A DNA stretch of 64,000 bases from Acanthacorydalis orientalis (taxonomy: Eukaryota; Arthropoda; Insecta; Megaloptera; Corydalidae): contig CM068318.1 of assembly GCA_034766995.1 (NCBI GenBank), positions 8,337,487 to 8,401,486 on the forward strand. Direction: 5' to 3'. The notes under the pieces were generated by a model. The model saw only the letters and a program-made list of their open reading frames with translations, was not told where the DNA came from and did no database searches. Of this stretch, positions 41,882-55,149 are shown piece by piece; position 1 is the first letter of the stretch, and each line of letters begins with the position of its first letter. A program made the position numbers and the translations under genes.

Positions 41882-43760
41882 TTTAAATGCAATAATCGAA
41901 CCCGTATAATAAAATAAGAAATTTGACAAATAGAAGGTATCAGTAGAATGGAGATCGATACAGGAATGCCAATGTATAGTAAAAAAAATGTTCTATGAAA
42001 TTTTATTTCAAAATTTTAAAATATTGTAAAATATTTGTAAAGTGAAATAGAAATATATATTGCAATGTGAAAAACAAGAAAAGTAAAATAATAAATTATA
42101 CCTCTAATGCCATCTTTTCTAATTACACATAAGTATGTAAAGTTGCATTTGTTTACTAGCGTCTTTTTTTAATACGAAGACTTGTTTAATTACATTTTTG
42201 TGTATCATTAATTATATTTTACTTATAACAGATACAGTTAATTTAAATTACATTGGTTTTCATAAACTAAATTTTCATTATTCTATAAGTTGCAAAAAAA
42301 TCCAATTAAAAGTGTTCAATAATTGATTGTTGTTTTCGTGTACTTCAATGGTGATGTCGTTATTTACAGAGCGCTAAGGTACAGAAAAAAAATCATATAT
42401 AAATATATATTTATTTTTTATTTTTTTAATAGTAACTATTTGTTGTAATTATGTTTTAATTTATAATTGTTATAATAATATATAATGTGTAATAACACTA
42501 GTATAACAAAATTTTACATATTATTAAGTACCAAAAAATTGAAATAACTTTAACCACAAAAAGTATACTTTGTAATCACCCACCTTGATTTAATAATAAT
42601 TTTAAATATGTTTGTCCTGACGGTGTGTTTTGTACAGATTTTTTCATCACTAATATAATATTTAATTATTATAAAAATTTCCATTTCAATATATCTGAAC
42701 GATTTTACGGAAAAAATAATGATGAAAAGATGTACAATTACAGTTCATTACAAATTCTGTGCTTCTATTAACAGTTAATTGTTTCTTATTTTAATATATT
42801 TTAATTCTGAACCTCTGATTCTTTTTATCAATCAATAAGGAACTTATTATTCTTTGTTAGGATGTTATATGAACAATCGATTTTGAAAATATATAATTTG
42901 AGAAATGTATTAATGATTTTTCCTATAATGTCGTATGTTAGTATTATTAGATAAGGGAAGAGGATTTCCGATTTAAATATAAAAATTGCGCTGTATGCAA
43001 TGGTGTAGTATAGGAAAAACTTTATCTATCCATTTTAATGTGATTTTGTAAATGCTCATTTTTCTGATAGGCAAATAAAGGTGTTTCACAAGAGAATTAT
43101 TCTCCATACGTTACGTTTTTTTATCAAAATGTTCAATAATTAATTATTGTTGATTTTGATTTAATTACATTAAATAGTATTTATTTTATTTTTTAGTACT
43201 CAACTTAATTATTATACTCTTTTATTATAAGATGTATGTATGTATTACTAATTTTGTTATTTTAATTGGTTTGGTTATGAGTTTCAATTCTAACTAAAAC
43301 TATTTTATAAAAATTCCATGAAAATATTTATACGTAGAGCAAATTTTGGAAATTTACCTCGTACTTTCTTTCAAAAACTGTTATGAATATGTGGTTGCAG
43401 ATTGTTGTTTTCAACGTATGAGTTCGTTTCTTTTACAATCGGTTTCGATTTTCATTATTTTCAGATAGATGTTGAACTAAATTTCTAATCTTGTGTTGTA
43501 TTCTTGTACACCTGTCGTCCATTCCTGGAAATTTAAATAATAAAAGACGAATTTTATTTTTGTTAGTAGAATTTATTATATAATTATAAAGGCAATAAAA
43601 ATCAAAATAAGTTAAATCCGAATTTTCAGTTATATTGAAAATAACGTAAGGTGTTAAATTGTCTTCTTAGAACTTTTAGATTTTTATAGCGAAAAAATAA
43701 ATGAATTTTTTTATAATTATAATTGTAATTTTTTATACCTGAGAATCCGTTAATATGTTT
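41882..43760. other. Intergenic, no gene seen
   Basis: AT-rich sequence upstream of COX7A. It presumably holds the COX7A promoter near 41882-42150. It contains a copy of the dispersed repeat family near 42310 and a partial one near 43130. No coding sequence recognised. Confidence 0.5.
42311..42390 (+). repeat. Dispersed repeat family, copy C
   Basis: GTTCAATAATTGATTGTTG at about 42314 and AAGGTACAGAAAAA at about 42376. The 64-base spacing between blocks matches the copy at 6.3 kb (66 bases). Confidence 0.5.
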
Positions 43761-43770
43761 TACATTGGAT

Positions 43771-43931
43771 TTCGTCCTTTTGGATCAGCTAAGTGTCTGT
43801 TCTCCATTACTGATTTCGACATGAGTGCCATTCTCAAGTCGATATTGAAAATTCTAACATATATCTGAGGATGGAACTTGTGCTAAAACCACTAGTGGCG
43901 AAAAGACACTTAGTTGATTTAAAAGGACGAA
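43771..43931. repeat. Long inverted repeat (hairpin), MITE-like
   Basis: The left arm 43771-43836 and right arm 43866-43931 are inverted copies of 66 bases each, about 51 of 66 positions matching without gaps, around a 29-base loop. The outer 32 bases match best (28 of 32: TTCGTCCTTTT..ATCA.CTAAGTGTCT). Its composition differs from the AT-rich surroundings. It is most likely a fold-back transposable element. A transcribed hairpin RNA precursor is the alternative. Confidence 0.75.
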
Positions 43932-44013
43932 GACTAACTAAACGATGAATTTATTTAGTTTGGAAAAAGATTAGTCATTGCATTAATATATATATATATA
44001 TACATATACTCTC

Positions 44014-44311
44014 TATTATCCTGAATAGAAGACGACCCCGATTATAAGACGAGTCCAATTTTTTTCCAAATAAATCAAGAAAAAATCATTTTTAACTACC
44101 TTGATTACAAAACGACAATCAGTTTTTCCTAAAGAAAATGGTAAAAAATGTTCATTTACGTTTTAATAGAAAGCACTATTTACAAATACCCTATTTTTTA
44201 AAACGCTTATAGTGGCGTGGTAGCCTGAACTTTGAAGAACTGAATATAAGACGACCTTGTTTTCTAATGAAAATCTGTGGAAAGAAACCTAGTCTTATAT
44301 TCAGGCTAATA
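44014..44311. mobile_element. MITE-like non-autonomous DNA element
   Basis: Terminal inverted repeats TATTATCCTGAATAGAAGAC (44014-44033) and its inverted partner at 44292-44311 match at 18 of 20 positions. They enclose about 258 bases with no coding frame. Internal copies of the motif ATAAGACGA occur near 44042 and 44245. The element is bordered on both sides by (AT)n sequence, so a TA target duplication cannot be distinguished from the flank. The superfamily is not assigned. Confidence 0.65.
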
Positions 44312-44313
44312 CG

Positions 44314-44316
<3 letters not shown>

Positions 44317-44372
<56 letters not shown>
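44317..44372. repeat. (AT)n microsatellite
   Basis: About 28 AT units directly abutting the MITE-like element. Confidence 0.95.
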
Positions 44373-44374
<2 letters not shown>

Positions 44375-45193
44375 CACTTATACATCATTTTTCCTAATTA
44401 AATGTAAAGTTGCGGTTAATTTGAATATTCACTTTTATTTTTGGTTTACCACTTCTTAATCCGAGTCCATATTACCATAGATAAAGCAGATCGCATCGGA
44501 AAGTAGAGATGTAGCTATATACATTCTTTTCGAACATTTAATCTGAAAAGTGTACATACAAACTTTTCATTGTTTAAGTAATATTCTCATTTAATTTCTT
44601 AATATTTAAGCATGTGGTGTTTTTCGGAACAGTATCAAAATTGTAACCAGCCTGTAACCAGTCCAATATTTGGATATAATGCTCGGGAACCATATATGTA
44701 GTGTAAGGCTAGACTCAAAAGTAATTTGATACGCAATTTACAATAAGTAAAATTCAGAATAATATTGTTTTGTTTACTGGTATTCATGTTTCTGTCTTGT
44801 AATAGAAGTTGTTATTATATTTTTACCACTATCATGTATTTATATATAATAAAAAAATAGTTTTATTAGACAGAATTTCTATCAAATTAACATTACATAT
44901 CTTTTGGTATAATTTAGATTAGTAAGGATTATATAAACTTATCATTTTATATATATATATAAATATAGATCTTATATGTATTTACTTTGTAACGTATTTA
45001 TTTCATATAAATTATTTAGAAGTGTAATGTCGATTTAAATAATTTTAGTGTTAATTAAGATATTTATACATGTTTAAAAACCGTTATATTTTATTAAACT
45101 CGAAAATAATATTTATATGAATGATTTTTCATTATTTTTATGATATTTTGTACTGATAATAACGAATCATTGAACAGTGAACATTATACATAT

Positions 45194-45205
<12 letters not shown>

Positions 45206-45256
<51 letters not shown>
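45206..45256. repeat. (AT)n microsatellite
   Basis: About 25 AT units preceded by a short TACA-type tract. Confidence 0.9.
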
Positions 45257-45258
<2 letters not shown>

Positions 45259-45859
45259 GGACATATGTGTACGTTTCTGCGCAATGTTTACTATGCTTAC
45301 TTTTTTTATTTCCGGTCTTTCGAAATAAATTTAATCTGTAGCTAGATATAACTGTAGCCTATTATAACCATAAAGCTCTAAAGCGTACCTTAACTAACTC
45401 CAACTAAAAGGTTCCTGTCAGAAAATCTAGAAAATTTCCATGGTATCGTGTCTGCTTTTCATTTTCAAGTCCAGTTTAAGGAATAAAAAATAGTTTACGA
45501 GTACATTGTGTTAAATGTGGTGAGTTAAGGTGTTGACAAACACTTTCACGATATCTCTGAATGTTAAACTTTTGCGAATTGTTGGTTTCGTGAACCGATG
45601 CATAGTGATGCAAGAATGACTATCTTGTTCTCGATATTGTGGTCGAACTCTTTAAAAAAATTACTATTAAACCGCATCAAAACTTCCAAGTAACAGCTTT
45701 TATTGACAATTGAGTCTTCAGGAACAAAGTTCCAGCGAACTGTATTCTTGGAATGGGTAATTAGATCAGTCTGGAAAATATTGGGATATCTTTGTGTATT
45801 ATGAGTATTATATATTATTATATATTTCAAATTTATGAAATTATTTAATGATTTAAACA

Positions 45860-45903
<44 letters not shown>

Positions 45904-46899
45904 CATACATATATATATATATATACATACATATATATATATACGAGTATATAGTATACCTTCATATAATATGGTGCTTTTATAGCACTGTTTTACATAT
46001 CCAAGGAGAACGAAATAGGGTAAAAATCACGATTAAGACGAAATATATTCTGTCAGTAATTATTACTTGATATTTTTGAATTGCTAAATTTATTTAATTA
46101 AAATTATATAATAACGATTTCTTATTAATAAAACAATTTAAAAGTTAAATATCTCAAAACTTATTTTTCGAAATATCTCGCTGTGGCTTTGAGGTATAGA
46201 TATGCAGCTATTATTAAAATAATTAACTGAAGGTTTTGTGATTTCTATTAATATATTAAATAAAAGTAAAATGCATAATTAAGTATGTTATTTTTTTAAT
46301 CTTAAACGAAATATAATACTATAGGAAAGATGAAACATATTTCGTATGAACTTCGAACCTCGTATAACATAGTTTCACTTAATACGGTTTTTTCATAGAA
46401 CCAGTTAACCATGCTATACGGTTTGCTGTTCTATATATATATATATATATATTTATATATACATGTGTGTGTGTGAAATTGTTTTACATGATAGATAAAT
46501 TTTACAGAATAACTTTAATAATTAAGATTTCAACTTAGTGCAGTCTTTTTCTTTTTTGATACATTTTTTTCTTAAAAAATATTTTTTCTTTTGAACATTT
46601 TTTTTAAATAGCTAGACTGTAATTTCTCGATACGGTCTTTATAGTTCTTTATTTTCATATTCATTTACAATCATTGTTAATGAAGAGATATGCATAAATA
46701 AGTACATATTTTTATTATAATTGAGTTTTTGTGTTCGATAAGTTTAATTTGTTCTTAGAAAATGTGTTTGTGTTATTTCAAATAATTTGCTTTTACTTTA
46801 AATATATTTTGTTCTTTCAGTTATAATTATTGGATTAATACAGTTAGGGTTCTTTGAATGCATTTTTTTAAAATTAATGAGATTAACACATTTTTTGTT

Positions 46900-48054
46900 C
46901 TGCTCTTTTTGTCATTGTGGTTGCAGATTATGTAAAATATGGAAGCACACATATACATTTTTGAATCTTTATCGCTCGTTGAACTCATTTTTCCTTCTTA
47001 ACATTTACAAGTCGTAGCAATGTTTAAAAGTGATTCGATTATTTTTTTGTATTAGAGTAGAACTGAAAGCGAATCTTAAATTCCAGTATGGAATTAAATT
47101 AAAAACGAAATGAAATCAGTGTATTTGTTGTGTGCAAAGTTTTAAAAGGAATCACATTAAATTCCAGAACTCGTCACGTTAAATCAGTTGGTTCACGTCA
47201 TCCGCAGGAGATAAAAAAATATCTCGAACTGTCACGGATATCATTTCCTCTTCCTGTACGATTGTTTTTCAATTTATTATTTTTACGAAACAGAGACGGA
47301 TACACTTGTGCATCGTACGTTTTTGTCTCAGATTGTCCTTTTCTGGAACACAGAAAAGAGACTAGCGAGCGAATCTTCCGGGATCGCCCTCCCGTACGGT
47401 AACGTTCTTCTTCGTTTCTTGTTTTCACACAGCCGTTGCTGCGTTGTGCCACTTTCTGTTTCTATTCCTTCGACTGGAGTCCAGCGTCGGGTCCGTGGTT
47501 GAAGAGAACCAAACGGATATCTTGCGCCGCTGGAGCCCAGTGCTCGCACGTTCGTCGACGAGGCTAGACGTTAAGACTGTCGCGCTCGTTTCTAGTTTGT
47601 ATCGCGTGTGTCTCTATGGTTTTTATTCAACAATTATGACGCAACGTACGCGTAAGAAGAACCCGAACGGTTTGGCGTGACGGGGATCTGGCATTATTTT
47701 TTTACGTGAAAAACGTGCCACGGATTTTCCACATAGTCTGATTCGACAGTGTTGAATGACGTATTTTCGATAATATAAACATTAATTATTTACATTTAAC
47801 ATTGTTGACATTCATTGTTGACGTTCTCTGGACGCATTTATGTACTTTTCGCGTTGAAGAAACTCGATCGTATCAGGTGTTCTTCTAATAAAGTGTGTTG
47901 ATTTATTGAAACGCACCTGGTCAGACTTAGTGTTTATTTTTATATATATATTTTTTTTCCTTAAATCAATTTGTGACATTGAAACAGAATTTGTTACGTG
48001 CTTTTTCAACGATTGCCGGTGGTCCGACTTAAAATGGATTTCCGTAGACGTTCA
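46900..48054 (+). promoter_or_regulatory. Putative promoter and 5' exon region of an unidentified gene
   Basis: The least AT-rich stretch of the second half of the window, especially 47140-47700. Overlapping open frames on both strands (60-90 codons) arise from the composition and have no family resemblance, so I do not call them genes. A 14-codon upstream ORF begins with ATGACGCAACG at 47636. The region ends with an ATG at 48033 followed by seven codons (MDFRRRS and two bases), then a good donor AGGTAAAT at 48053-48060. This fits a transcription start with a long 5' UTR and a small first coding exon whose gene continues to the right through a long intron. Confidence 0.45.
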
Positions 48055-48055
48055 A
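48033..48055 (+). CDS. Possible first coding exon (MDFRRRS...) of a gene continuing rightward
   Basis: ATG GAT TTC CGT AGA CGT TCA AG, then GTAAATAC, a reasonable splice donor. It follows a long GC-richer leader. Seven codons are too few to identify a family, and I found no convincing next exon in this window, so the product is unknown. The alternative is that the whole leader is untranslated and the ATG is incidental. Confidence 0.25.
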
Positions 48056-48181
48056 GGTAAATACTTAATTATTATAATTAATTATTTTTTTTGTATCTAA
48101 TTAAAACTCATCTGTGCTACTGAATTAATTGATGATCGATTAATATAATGTGTATTTAAAGATTCTATTTTATCGTTGCGG

Positions 48182-48183
<2 letters not shown>

Positions 48184-48248
<65 letters not shown>
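48184..48248. repeat. (AT)n microsatellite
   Basis: About 32 AT units, just inside the putative intron after the 48.05-kb donor. Confidence 0.95.
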
Positions 48249-48251
<3 letters not shown>

Positions 48252-48603
48252 TATGTATGAATGTATTAATACGAATGGGTGCGTATGTGCATAGATAAAA
48301 GTATTTTAAAACAAGTTTTTTTCAATATTTTAATTTTTATTGGTTAATTAAGAATCTATTTTTGAATATATGTGTCGTTTAATGCTTATTTTTAATTTCA
48401 TTACAATATGTACGATTTGTAATTATGCTACTCATCAATAGGTGTACTAATTTTAATAAAATTTGAATAAAAATGGAAATTTAATATTTTCTTCCCTATG
48501 TTTGGTAATATGTTTCAATTTAGTCTGATTTCTTAAAATATGTAATTAAAAAATATCCTGGAAATTAATTAATTACTGTAAAGTTTATATTTTGTGTATA
48601 ATT

Positions 48604-48645
<42 letters not shown>

Positions 48646-50897
48646 TGAGAAGTATATTGGTGATTTTATTTTACGACTGTACTGACTATGAATTAATTTC
48701 TGTACATTTTTTTCTCTAGCAGCGATTATTTATATTGTTGTAATCATCGACCTTTTTAGGCACTGACATATTCGAGGTGATTTTTTTAAAATGCGTGGGA
48801 TTGTAGTCTTTTTCAAAAATGATTTATGTATTATTTAAATATTATATCTATGACAAATTACTTTTTAAAAAAACGAAAGTTGATTTAAATATGCTTATTG
48901 GTTATATTTATGTGGTAATGAATAAACTGATCTTTTCATATCGACTGAATATAAACGTATTGTTTTATTAATTGATTGATGATACTAGACTTTCAAAAAG
49001 TATTATATTAATATGATTTCTTGAAACTGTTTGGAAAAATATTGAAATAATTGTATGTGATTAATTGGCATGTATATATTTTTGTTGTACATCATTAGCA
49101 AGTGTATTTTATTTTTTATTTGTTCAATACGTTGCAGTTCATTAATAAATTGCAATTTAATATTTCACTGACCTACTCCCAAACCCATACTTCTTAATTG
49201 GTTGTAAAATATTCTTTTTAAACATATTAGATTACTGCAAAATTATTCACTTGTTGTAAACATTGTAATTATTAATGAACAATGTTATTATAAAATTTAT
49301 CTGTCTAATTATAGAAATTTTGTAGGTCAGATTTTTGGTTTTAATTTGTTTGAAAACTGATTACGGTTCGTAAATCATTAAAAAATAAATCATGTTTAGT
49401 TTATAAATTGTGTATATATTTTTATATTCTAGAGACCTATTTTTCAAAATGTTTTCATTTCTTTAAGCGGAAATACTTAAATTTCAAATATCGACGTTAA
49501 ACATCGAACAAAAAATAAATACAGTAATTGAAGCAAAAATAAATAAATTCGAATTCTTAATATTCGACTTTTCGATCTGATGTAAAATTTTAAACAGTGT
49601 TATTCGAGCATATTTTTATCTCATAGAATTTTTTTATCTAATAGAAATTTATATAATGATTTAAATACATACATAAAAAATTCAATGACATTTACATAAT
49701 GCTACTGCATCAGTGTCACAATAGTTGATTGCAAAGATATGTGTATGAATATAAATGTGTATTTTGTGTAATAAAAAGTCACACAACGTTTTAATTTTGA
49801 CTAAAATAGATTTCATTTTATAATACGAGTATATTGAATTGGTTAGTTATGTTTATGTGATGTCACTTTTATAAATTAAATTAGATATTGGATATTATTC
49901 ATTTGCTTTCTATCAAATAATTTTTAAAAAGAATATATAAGTAGTAACAGATATTAACATGTTAGCCACGTTAGAAATTTCGTAATACTTTTTTTGAATA
50001 ATCGTTTATAAATTCAACATTTTATTGAAAAAAGACAGTTAATTAAAATTGTTTTTTTTTAGAAAGTATTTCTATTTAATATTTATTAGGTTTACAAATT
50101 AATTTGGTGCCTTTTTTATAGAAAATGAATTTTTATGGAAAAATGGAATACATTTCAATCGTTTGAATATCCCCCATATTTTATATAACTTTGCTCCATT
50201 TGTTGGTTACTGACAAATCCCTTGTCGAAAAAAAGATGGCGGTTTTGAGTCGATGAAGTCGTAATGCATTTTCGGACCTTTTCCATTGTTTTAGTATTTT
50301 TTTTTACGTTTTATGCATCATAACATTTTCTCCTAAAATTGAACAAATCTTTCTCGTGGCTTCGGCAGCATTTTTTTCATCTAGAATACAAGTATGCAAT
50401 GCCTAATATAATGCTTTTCAAACGCTATCGTGTTCACTACTGTTTTGTGAGTTTATGCCAACTGCTTGGCCAAGATTTATAGTGTTTTTAAATGTTAAAG
50501 TTGTCACTTCAAAATCCTAAAACGACGAAAAAATATTTTAATTTAAAACAGAATTATGGTTGATTCAATTTAAAATGCACCGAATTATTTTTTATAATTT
50601 TTTTCTTTATTGATTCTCTTCCTTATCATTACATGATATTAGAACGGTATGGATCTCAAATGGCACTGTTAACTAAAATATTCGTTTCTACTTCGATCGA
50701 TTTTTGTTTCATTTATCACAATTATAAATATTTTTATTATTTTTTGTGAATTAATATTTATTGTTTATTATTCTTTCAAATTAAACATTAAACAACAATA
50801 TATCTTTAATCGTATTTTGTTATTTTTATTTAATGGTTTTAAAACGTGAGTTTATATTTAAAAAAATTGTTAGAATCTTTATTCTCTCTCGTTCTCT

Positions 50898-50900
<3 letters not shown>

Positions 50901-50964
<64 letters not shown>
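50901..50964. repeat. (AT)n microsatellite with CT-rich flank
   Basis: About 32 AT units preceded by a TCTCTC-rich segment. Confidence 0.95.
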
Positions 50965-50967
<3 letters not shown>

Positions 50968-51140
50968 GCTTGCATTTGTTTCTGTTTATGAATGTAAGGA
51001 AATGTGATTATTTTTAGAATTATTTCAAGTTGAGTGATTTGTATATATTTGTCTATAATGATCTTGATGAAGTAATATATTCGCATTACGTATATACATG
51101 TAATTGTTTTTGTTATCAGAAGGTAATACGAGCCTTTCTT

Positions 51141-51172
<32 letters not shown>

Positions 51173-51173
51173 C

Positions 51174-51205
<32 letters not shown>

Positions 51206-51565
51206 GTGTGTGTGTGTGTATGTATGAATGTATATATGTATGATATGTGCACATAATTATTACGATAATCATAAAATTAAAATAAAAACAAATATGACGC
51301 ACACCGTAAACGAAATATTATCTTAATTGGTCTTATTTAAATAGCATACATACGAAAAAAAATGTATCTAATTTTGTTAATATTTGTAAATATTAACGAA
51401 CGTGACCAACAAATTTTTAACAAAATTACTCTAGGTTTCCATGAAACGTTTGGTTTTGTCGGCAAATTACTTTTGAGTACTTGTAGTAGTTACTCTTATC
51501 GATATTCTCTAGTTTTCATTCAACAATATAGTTCGTCATTAATTTGAATACATGTCAGTAGAAGT

Positions 51566-51597
<32 letters not shown>

Positions 51598-51902
51598 GTC
51601 ATTGTCTAAAAATGTCATTTCTGCAAAATAAGAATGAATGAATAATTATGTTGTTTGAATATAGAAATAAAATATTTATTGTTTTTGTATTAATTAATAT
51701 TCATTGTATTATAAATGTGTAATAATATAGTAAGGTAGAACTGAAACATTTTTTTTAATTAGAAAAATAAATTAAAAAATTTGTTTAACGTAAATTACTG
51801 ATTTTTAATTTGGAATGTCAACTCTTTATGTTTATTCGACGCTAAATGTTGTCATTTTTAAAGATTGTATGAAGTAATTTTTGTTTCATATATTGAGTGT
51901 GA

Positions 51903-52315
51903 GATTTGCTTGAAAATAATTTTCTCCTGGAATCATTCACTTTTGTAATCAAATTTTTGATTTTTTTTATCAAATTAAATATAGTTAGTTGGTTTCAAAT
52001 TATGCTAAATTTGTATCTAGTATATTTTACTACCATTAGATTTTTTTTGGCTATGCAACCGAACGTTTTGTTATTGAATTGATAATTCATGTATCAGTAA
52101 TCAAGTATTGAATAATATTTCAAAATGATAATTTTTATCGTTTCAAATGTTATTTTTAGAAATTTTGTTCCTGGAATCCTTCACTTTTTTTTTATCAAAT
52201 TTGTGATTTTTTTATCAAATTAATATTTCCAGCTGGTTTCAAATTATTTTAAATTTGAATCTAATATATTTTACTACTATTAGATTTTTTTTGCTCAGTG
52301 TAACCGAACGTTTCA
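51903..52315 (+). repeat. Imperfect tandem duplication, about 245-base period
   Basis: Two diverged copies, about 51903-52070 and 52145-52315. Shared landmarks in the same order are TCCTGGAATC.TTCACTTT, a pair of ATCAAATT blocks, GGTTTCAAATTAT, ATATATTTTACTAC.ATTAG or close variant, and AACCGAACGTTT. Non-coding. Confidence 0.7.
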
Positions 52316-52960
52316 TCATTTACATTTTATTTCTTTTTATAATTCAACGATTTTTAAATCAAACTTGTACTTTTCATTATTACTTGTAACAAATTTACAT
52401 CCTTTGAGATATTCCATTAAAATAAAATGTTTATCATTACGAATCAATCTTATTATCACGAATCAGTGTTTATTTGCCATTTGGTTTCATCTAATAGTTT
52501 CTCGATAAACATGATAACGAGTCCATTAATAAACTAGCTGAGGATAATTCAAGGATCGAAACCAAACAAAATTTTATTTTTTAGGTTTTAAATTTAATTA
52601 GAAGTAGGTTCTAGAATTTTGCCTAGAAATTCTTATAGAGATATATACATTAAATGTAATAAAATAGATAAATTTAGCCTAGATGTCATTTAAGTCCGGC
52701 AAATTTTATTGCTGTATTTGTTAATCTGTTTAAACATAAAACATTATCAGTTGATTTAGATTTGTTTGTTTCATTTCTGTGCCGTACTAACTATTTTATG
52801 GCGCTGTCAACATTAAATAGTTAATATATTTCTCAATAAGAATTATCTTCGTTATTGTATAAACAATCTTGACTTATTTTATATTGTAATAATCTACAAT
52901 AATGGAAATCCATAAAATTAAATAACTTCTTACAGAATCTAAATAATTTGTTGCAGTCAA

Positions 52961-52968
<8 letters not shown>

Positions 52969-53020
<52 letters not shown>
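52969..53020. repeat. (AT)n microsatellite
   Basis: About 26 AT units. Confidence 0.95.
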
Positions 53021-53024
<4 letters not shown>

Positions 53025-55149
53025 TTCATACGTTTTTTTATTATAAATAATTATTTGCAACTGATTTGCCGTACATATTTTTCTTATTTTTATGTTCTGT
53101 AATAACTAAAAAGTTTTTTTTTAATGAATGATTTATACAACTTAAAGATATATATATATATATATATTCTGTCATTTAATGTATTCTTTTAATTTATTTT
53201 GTATCTTTATTTTTCGAATAACTGAAAATAAGACAAACTGCACGAACTTTTTATCGATGAACTGAAAAAAATCTACTGTTACAATTTGATAAAAATAAAT
53301 TAACTGCTTAAAACTGAAACTTACTTTAAAACTGAATTAAAATATTTATTCAAGACAGAAAATCTCTCTGATTTTATTTTTAAAGTAGTCTATATTACAA
53401 AAAATTATGCAAGTAGTTGCATAGTAGCTGATATTTTATTGCTAGTGTGCATAAAGCCGTAAATGTAAATTTGACAGTCTGTTTTGAGACTATTAAGAAA
53501 GTTTCCTTTAAGATTGTATAAATATTATTGCAACTGACTACTCAGTAACTGGTCTGGTATTCTTTGTATAGATAATAAAAAAAGAAGATTAAGATATTAA
53601 CGGCTTTTTAGTAAATAATTAGAAATAAATAAAGAATACAAGTGAATTGAGAATAAAAGTTTCTTTTACTGTTTTATGGTTTGTTGATTAATGACTGCTC
53701 TTTTATTTATACAAAGATATGTTTTCTTTTTTGATATAAGACTAGAAATGCAAATAATTCTTAGTGTCATAACTATACTGTAAGTGTTTTTATTTCTCTT
53801 TTAATGTACACTGATTTTGATTTCTTTATATATTTTTTCCTTTTACAACAGCAATCAGATTAATTTAAATTCCATTCAATAACACTTTATTGTTTGCAAT
53901 AGCATGATTGTTTTAAAATTAAAATTATGTAGTGTCTGTGTTTGTTTTGTAAATGACAATTTCGATGTGATATTATTTCCAAGTAATCAATGATTAGTAA
54001 AAGAATTCTGTAGATAACAGTGCTAATATGTTAGATTAATAGTTAACAGTGTTAATATATAGGACATTAGGGAAAAACACACAAGAACAAGGAAAGAATG
54101 GCATAAAAATATTTTATTCTGTGGTTATTTCAATTGATAAATACTTCTTTATTTTTAATTTGTTATAATTTTTATTTAAGTTTTTAAAAATGTATATTAG
54201 ATATTTTTTTCTTATCTGGTCATTTTGCTGGAATATATTTACTTTTTCCTGATATCTTAAATATTAAACATTGACTCGATAATTGCAATGTTATACAGTT
54301 TTAGGTATTCTATGTTTGTCACTGTAAACTTTTTTCATTACGAATTCTATACTTGTAACTATTCAGTGGTTATTTCTTGGTAATTGCAACGTTTTGTCTG
54401 GTTTTGATTAACTGCAATAATCTACCAAACATTAAATATATATATATATATATATATACATACAAATATATGAACATAAAAAAGGGTGTGTTTTATGGAT
54501 CAAAAATAAATAATGTTATTTTCTTTACATACGATCCAGTTGTAATTCTTTAATATGGCTTCCTTCTTTTATATTATGTTTAAAGGAATATAGGGATAAC
54601 TAGTATCTCAAAGGTGGAGTTATATTTATTTTATCGACATTTTGAAAGATTTTTATAATTTTTAATATTTTTTTTATAACGTGTGAACACATGCGCTGTG
54701 TGGTGGTGACTTGGAGATAAGTGTGATAAAAATTCTAAAAATTGAAACATCAAATAGAGTTTCAGGAAATTTCTCATTGGACTGATTATTTTATTAGTAT
54801 ATTAACAATAATCAAAAATGATAAATAATCAATTATTGAACGTTTTTGAAGAGAATTTTTTAGTGTGGTTTTGTGGGGTGAATAAATAAGTAATTTTTGA
54901 AGTAGTTCATTTTATTTTTTCGAATTATTGAAAGGATTAATTTATAAGTAAATATTTTTATTAATATTACAATGTTTCATATTTTTGTATTCGATTTGGT
55001 AATGGACTACTGTATTAAAAATATAAGAATAATATTAAAATACTATTAATTTTTCATTATATTAACTAGTTATATTAATCCTTCTTAGACAGGAGTTAAA
55101 ATGTTTGAAAAAATGTGTCGATTTTGCATACATAAATTATTCATAGAAT

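Noticed and set aside
47130..47680. Several overlapping open frames of 60-90 codons on both strands
   Set aside because: They overlap each other in many frames, show no family resemblance or consistent codon use, and are explained by locally fewer AT-rich stop codons in a 5' UTR/promoter-like island.
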